Of a DNA stretch of 8,965 nucleotides, positions 6,031 through 8,965 are shown one piece after another (positions within the stretch are counted from its first letter, which is position 1; every line of letters starts with the position of its first letter). Source of the DNA: Vulcanimicrobiota bacterium (GTDB lineage: Bacteria; Vulcanimicrobiota; Vulcanimicrobiia; Vulcanimicrobiales; Vulcanimicrobiaceae); NCBI GenBank assembly GCA_003167055.1, contig PMUE01000165.1:1-8965 (forward strand), written 5' to 3'. Both the position numbers and the translations under genes were made by a program. Below the pieces are notes generated by a model, which did no database searches, was not told where the DNA came from, and worked only from the letters and a program-made list of their open reading frames with translations.

Positions 6031-7366
6031 CGTGCTTATCATCGGCGGCGGCAATGCCGGGTGCGCGGCGGCGCTGGCGGCGTCGCGTCACGGTGCGCGC
6101 ACGCTGCTGATCGAACGCTACGGGTTCCTGGGCGGAACGGCGACGGCGGCGATGGTCGGACCGTGGATGACCTTTCACTCGGGAACCGAGCGCATCGTCG
6201 GCGGCATCGCGCAAGAGATCGTCGAGCGCTTGATGCGTCGCGGTGCGTCACCCGGCCACATCACTGACTCCTCGGATTACGTTCCGACGATTACACCGTT
6301 CGATCCGGAAATTCACAAAGCGCTGCTGTTCGAAATGATGCGCGAAGCCGGCGCGGAGTTGTTGTTGCACGCCTGGTTTCTCGGCACGCACGTCGAGGGC
6401 GATCGCGTCGTCGGCGCGAGCGTTGCAACGGTTGGCGGCGGCCGCAGTTATCGCGCGCGTGTGGTCATCGATGCGACCGCCGACGCGCACGTCGCGGCAT
6501 CGGCCGGCGTGCCGACGCAACAAGGCGATGAGCGCGGGCGCGTGCAGCCGGCGAGTTTGATGTTTCGTCTCAGCCACGTCGATCTCGCGAAGACCGCCAC
6601 CTACGTGCGGATGCATGCCGATCAGATGCGCACCTCGCTCAAGGCGCACGAGCGTACCGCCCATACGCTGACGGCCGTCGCGGGATTGTACGACCTGTGG
6701 TCGCAGGCGCAAGCTGATGGACTCGTCGATGTCCCGCGCGAACTGGTTTCGTTTTTCATCTCGCCGTATCCCGACGAGGTGACCGTGAACATGACACGCG
6801 TGACGGATATCGATCCGCTCGATCCGGTCGACCTTACGCGCGCCGAGGTCGAGTCGCGCCTGCAAGTGATGCAGTTGCTGCAGTTCTTCCGCGAGCGCGT
6901 GCCGGGATTCGAGAATGCGCGCATCGCCGCGACCGGCACGCAAGTCGGTATCCGCGAGTCGCGCCGCATCGAGGGGCGCTACACGTTGACGGCCGATGAC
7001 GTGCTGCGCGCGCGGCAGTTTCCCGACGCCGTTGCGCGCAGCGCGTATCCGATCGACATCCACAATCCGTCGGGAAGCGGCACGACCACGCATCGGCCGC
7101 CGCCGGGATCGAGCTACGAAATTCCGTACCGCTGCTTGGTGCCGATCAATCGCGAGCAGTTGCTCGTTGCCGGCCGGTGTATTTCGACCACGCACGAAGC
7201 GCTCGCGTCGACGCGTCTTACCCCGACGGTGATGACGCTCGGGCAAGCCGCCGGCACCGCAGCAGCACTCGCGAGCGAACGCAGCGTCGCGGTTTCGGAA
7301 ATCGATACCGATCTCTTGCGGTCGACGTTGATGGCCGACGGCGTTGATTTGCGCAGGACGGCGTGA
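6005..7366 (+). CDS. FAD-dependent oxidoreductase (PF12831-like)
   Basis: 453 residues; the start is GTG 6005 or GTG 6008, since an in-frame stop lies at 5987 and the Rossmann fold begins within ten residues. The N-terminus has the dinucleotide-binding strand YDVLII, GGGNAG at 14-19, and Glu37 ending the second strand to bind the FAD ribose. GIRESRRIEG at 315-324, with PIDIHNPSG soon after, is typical of the FAD_oxidored family, and the C-terminal FAD-contact region includes IPYRCLVP near 373 and GRCIS at 390-394 followed by a helix with TLGQAAGTAAA. Such proteins are cytoplasmic flavoproteins of mostly unknown substrate, often found in carbohydrate-use clusters. This one leads a tight operon with a sugar kinase and NanE, so oxidation of an amino sugar or derivative is possible, but this is inference. 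No clear Shine-Dalgarno is seen; an AGGCG at 5991-5995 is weak. Confidence 0.88.
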   Translation: MVGTAGAYDVLIIGGGNAGCAAALAASRHGARTLLIERYGFLGGTATAAMVGPWMTFHSGTERIVGGIAQEIVERLMRRGASPGHITDSSDYVPTITPFDPEIHKALLFEMMREAGAELLLHAWFLGTHVEGDRVVGASVATVGGGRSYRARVVIDATADAHVAASAGVPTQQGDERGRVQPASLMFRLSHVDLAKTATYVRMHADQMRTSLKAHERTAHTLTAVAGLYDLWSQAQADGLVDVPRELVSFFISPYPDEVTVNMTRVTDIDPLDPVDLTRAEVESRLQVMQLLQFFRERVPGFENARIAATGTQVGIRESRRIEGRYTLTADDVLRARQFPDAVARSAYPIDIHNPSGSGTTTHRPPPGSSYEIPYRCLVPINREQLLVAGRCISTTHEALASTRLTPTVMTLGQAAGTAAALASERSVAVSEIDTDLLRSTLMADGVDLRRTA

Positions 7367-7674
7367 ACCCGGCGCTGGATGCTGCGCGCGGCTATGGCGT
7401 CGAGGTCGTCCTTGAGGATCTCGGCGATTGGGGTGCAACCGAGTTGCGCTCGGAGTACGATCCGTTGGGGCCGCAGATTCGCATCAACGCACGCGTCGTG
7501 CTGCGGTATTGCGGTGACGCGCGCGAAGAATTCGTCGCGCGCTGCGTGTTCCACGAGCTGTATCACCATCGCGAAGCGATCGGCGAGGTGCGCCGCATGC
7601 ACAGCCGTCGCGCGCGCGAAGAAGCCGCCGACGCCTTCGCTCGCGCGATGCTCGCGCTGCGCGGGCAATCGTGA
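7363..7674 (+). CDS. Small HExxH (zincin-like) protein, ImmA/IrrE-like core
   Basis: 103 residues, starting at a GTG that overlaps the upstream stop as GTGA. The central part carries H-E-L-Y-H at 64-68 with an extra His69, followed 18 residues later by E86-E87-A-A-D-A-F-A. This order, HExxH then E-x-A-D-x-F-A in the next helix, is the zinc site layout of DUF955/ImmA/IrrE-type peptidases and related minimal zincins: His64, His68 and one of Glu86/Glu87 as ligands and Glu65 as the base. It lacks signal peptide and membrane segments, so it should be cytoplasmic. At 103 residues it is shorter than most ImmA proteins, and no DNA-binding domain or toxin partner is adjacent. It sits between the oxidoreductase and the sugar kinase, both by 4-bp overlaps, so it is co-translated with them. 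Whether it cuts protein, acts on a small molecule, or is inactive cannot be told. Confidence 0.75.
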   Translation: MNPALDAARGYGVEVVLEDLGDWGATELRSEYDPLGPQIRINARVVLRYCGDAREEFVARCVFHELYHHREAIGEVRRMHSRRAREEAADAFARAMLALRGQS

Positions 7675-8528
7675 GCGTGATACGCGCGATGCTCTTTGCC
7701 GGTATCGACGGCGGACAGAGCGGCACGACGGCCGCGATCGGCGACGGAACGCGCGTGCTCGCACGGGGAACGAGCGGCGCCGCCGACGAGATCGGCGTCA
7801 GTGAGGATTCCACGCGATTGCGTGACGCGCTCGAAGGTGCACTTGCCGCTGCGCTCGCGGCCGCGGACCTTCCGCCGGATTCGCGTTTCGATGCCATTGT
7901 TGCCGGTGTCTCGGGATATGAGGGACACGTCTACGGTCTGCCGCCGCGGCTTCCGTCGCAACGCTGGGTCTTGATGCACGACGCCCCGATCGCGCATGCG
8001 GGCGCGCTTGGCGGCGCGCCGGGCGTGGTGGTGATCGCCGGCACCGGATCGGTTGCGTATACGGTAGCACCGGACGGCCGCACGAAGACGACCGGCGGAT
8101 GGGGCTATCTTTTCGGCGACGAGGGCAGCGCCTTTTGGACGGTACGAACGTCGATCGAGCGTGCGATTGCGCAGGGCGAAGCGCGAGCGGCCCCGCTGCT
8201 CGAATACTTCAACGTCGTGAGCATTCGCGAGCTGGTGCGTGCCTTCTACAGCGGCGAGATTTCGCGCGAGCGCCTGGCGTCGTTCGCTCCGGTTGCGTTA
8301 GCCGACGAAGAGGTCGCTGACATATCGGCGAGCGAGCTAGCCGCGCTCGCCGCACGCGCGGTACTCGAACGTCCATGTTCGGTGGCCTTCGTGGGCGGAA
8401 TGCTGCGCAATACTTCGTTTTTGCAACGCGTGCACGAACGTGCGCGCGCACTGTTACCCGATTGCAAGTTCGTCGAGCCGGTCGCCGGCCCGGCCGAGGG
8501 CGCGCTGATCCTGGCGCAACGACTGTGA
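7671..8528 (+). CDS. BadF/BadG-family sugar kinase (N-acetylglucosamine/N-acetylmannosamine kinase type)
   Basis: 285 residues of the ASKHA fold, a little shorter than many family members. Motifs: GIDGGQSGT at 11-19 (phosphate 1), HDA at 103-105 with Asp104 as the probable catalytic base (equivalent to Asp107 of human NAGK), AGTGS at 123-127 (phosphate 2), GGWGYLFGDEGSAFW at 142-156, and GGMLRN near the C-terminus as the adenosine motif. It should phosphorylate the 6-hydroxyl of an N-acetylhexosamine with ATP in the cytoplasm. Because NanE follows with a GTGA overlap, N-acetylmannosamine is an attractive substrate, but GlcNAc or another amino sugar is equally compatible with the sequence. The start GTG 7671 overlaps the previous stop; GTG 7677 or ATG 7689 are later alternatives that keep the motif. 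Confidence 0.87.
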   Translation: MSVIRAMLFAGIDGGQSGTTAAIGDGTRVLARGTSGAADEIGVSEDSTRLRDALEGALAAALAAADLPPDSRFDAIVAGVSGYEGHVYGLPPRLPSQRWVLMHDAPIAHAGALGGAPGVVVIAGTGSVAYTVAPDGRTKTTGGWGYLFGDEGSAFWTVRTSIERAIAQGEARAAPLLEYFNVVSIRELVRAFYSGEISRERLASFAPVALADEEVADISASELAALAARAVLERPCSVAFVGGMLRNTSFLQRVHERARALLPDCKFVEPVAGPAEGALILAQRL

Positions 8529-8965
8529 AAACACTCGAACGTTTGCGGGGCGGCCTGATCGTATCTACCCAAGCCTGGAGTGGTTCGGCGATTGACGATC
8601 CGCTCGTGCTCGCCGCTATGGCGGACGCGGCGCAACGCAACGGCGCAGCCGGCGTGCGGATGCAAGGCGTCGCGAACCTGCAAGCGGCGCGCACGCGGCT
8701 GCGCGTGCCGATGATCGGCTTGATTAAGATCGATTATCCCGGCTTCGCACCGTACATCACGGCCACGGTTGAAAACGCGCGCGAGGTCGCCGCGTGCGGC
8801 GTCGAGATCGTCGCGTTCGACGCGACGGCACGACCGCGTCCCGATGGCTCGACGGTAGAGACCCTGGTCGCCGCGATCCACGACGCGGGCTGTATCGCGA
8901 TGGCCGACTGCTCGAGCGCCGGGGACGCGCTTGCCGCTTTTGCCGCCGGCGCCGAGATACTCGCT
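8525..8965 (+). CDS. nanE: N-acetylmannosamine-6-phosphate 2-epimerase, N-terminal part (3' end outside window)
   Basis: 147 codons of a TIM-barrel protein usually about 230 long; the window ends inside it. It converts ManNAc-6-phosphate to GlcNAc-6-phosphate in sialic acid and ManNAc catabolism. The match to E. coli NanE is clear: RGGLIVSTQ at 8-16, GVRMQGVANLQAAR at 43-56, PMIGLIKID at 62-70, FDATARPRP at 98-106, and MADCSS at 126-131. Residues corresponding to the active site of the Clostridium perfringens enzyme, as I remember it, are present with a constant offset of two: Gln16, Arg45, Lys68 (catalytic) and Asp128; the Glu180 equivalent lies beyond the window. The Cys of the usual VSCQ motif is Thr here. 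GTG 8525 overlaps the kinase stop as GTGA, and no Shine-Dalgarno is seen, which suggests translation coupled to the kinase. Confidence 0.93.
   Translation, partial: MKTLERLRGGLIVSTQAWSGSAIDDPLVLAAMADAAQRNGAAGVRMQGVANLQAARTRLRVPMIGLIKIDYPGFAPYITATVENAREVAACGVEIVAFDATARPRPDGSTVETLVAAIHDAGCIAMADCSSAGDALAAFAAGAEILA

Noticed and set aside
5687..6214. 175-codon minus-strand open frame through the repeat element.
   Set aside because: It combines the non-coding element with antisense of the FAD gene start, has Arg/His-rich composition typical of shadow frames, and has no ribosome site or recognisable domain.
6248..7438. 396-codon minus-strand frame opposite the FAD gene.
   Set aside because: Arg/His-rich composition without domain motifs, antisense to a well-supported flavoprotein gene.
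7363..7674. Toxin-antitoxin or prophage ImmA module.
   Set aside because: Only the HExxH core is present; no Xre-type regulator, toxin or phage gene is adjacent and the gene is coupled to metabolic genes.

Overview
This is a GC-rich, gene-dense bacterial chromosome segment holding eight protein genes, two of them cut by the window edges, and one conspicuous non-coding repeat element. GTG starts are frequent, genes overlap by a few bases, and recognisable Shine-Dalgarno sites are scarce. The gene content (quinoprotein dehydrogenase plus cytochrome c, hydantoinase-A family protein, CAT-type permease, amino-sugar genes) suits a free-living, probably aerobic heterotroph. A poorly cultured soil lineage such as Eremiobacterota would fit, but the lineage is a guess and nothing here proves it.

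Layout. (1) Positions 1-2185, plus strand: the C-terminal part of a PQQ-dependent alcohol-type dehydrogenase, then a secreted protein with an unrecognised helical N-terminal region and a C-terminal c-type cytochrome domain. The pair looks like a periplasmic oxidation module in which the cytochrome takes electrons from the quinoprotein. (2) 2195-4207, plus strand: a divergent hydantoinase A/oxoprolinase-family ATPase, with no HyuB partner in the window. (3) 4185-5687, minus strand: an APC-superfamily amino acid permease whose 3' end overlaps the hydantoinase gene by 23 bp. (4) 5688-6004: the only long gap without a gene. It is filled almost entirely by a 277-bp element (5689-5965) with 33-bp imperfect terminal inverted repeats, a nested second inverted repeat, internal direct repeats and two copies of one hairpin. 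It resembles a non-autonomous mobile element (MITE-like) and carries the permease's Shine-Dalgarno. (5) 6005 to the end, plus strand: a tightly coupled operon of a FAD-dependent oxidoreductase (PF12831-like), a 103-residue HExxH protein, a BadF/NAGK-type sugar kinase, and NanE (N-acetylmannosamine-6-phosphate 2-epimerase, cut by the window end). Each of these starts overlaps the preceding stop in a GTGA tetranucleotide.

How the genes work together. Kinase plus NanE form a standard route from an N-acetylhexosamine to GlcNAc-6-phosphate, so the last operon is probably for amino-sugar (ManNAc/GlcNAc or sialic-acid-derived) use or recycling. The roles of the FAD oxidoreductase and the small zincin-like protein in it are unknown, and these are the most novel functional question in the window. 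The most unusual DNA structure is the inverted-repeat element between the two divergent transcription units. Next to it lie a short stretch resembling an APC permease TM1 and a pair of mutually exclusive hairpins over the start of the FAD gene.
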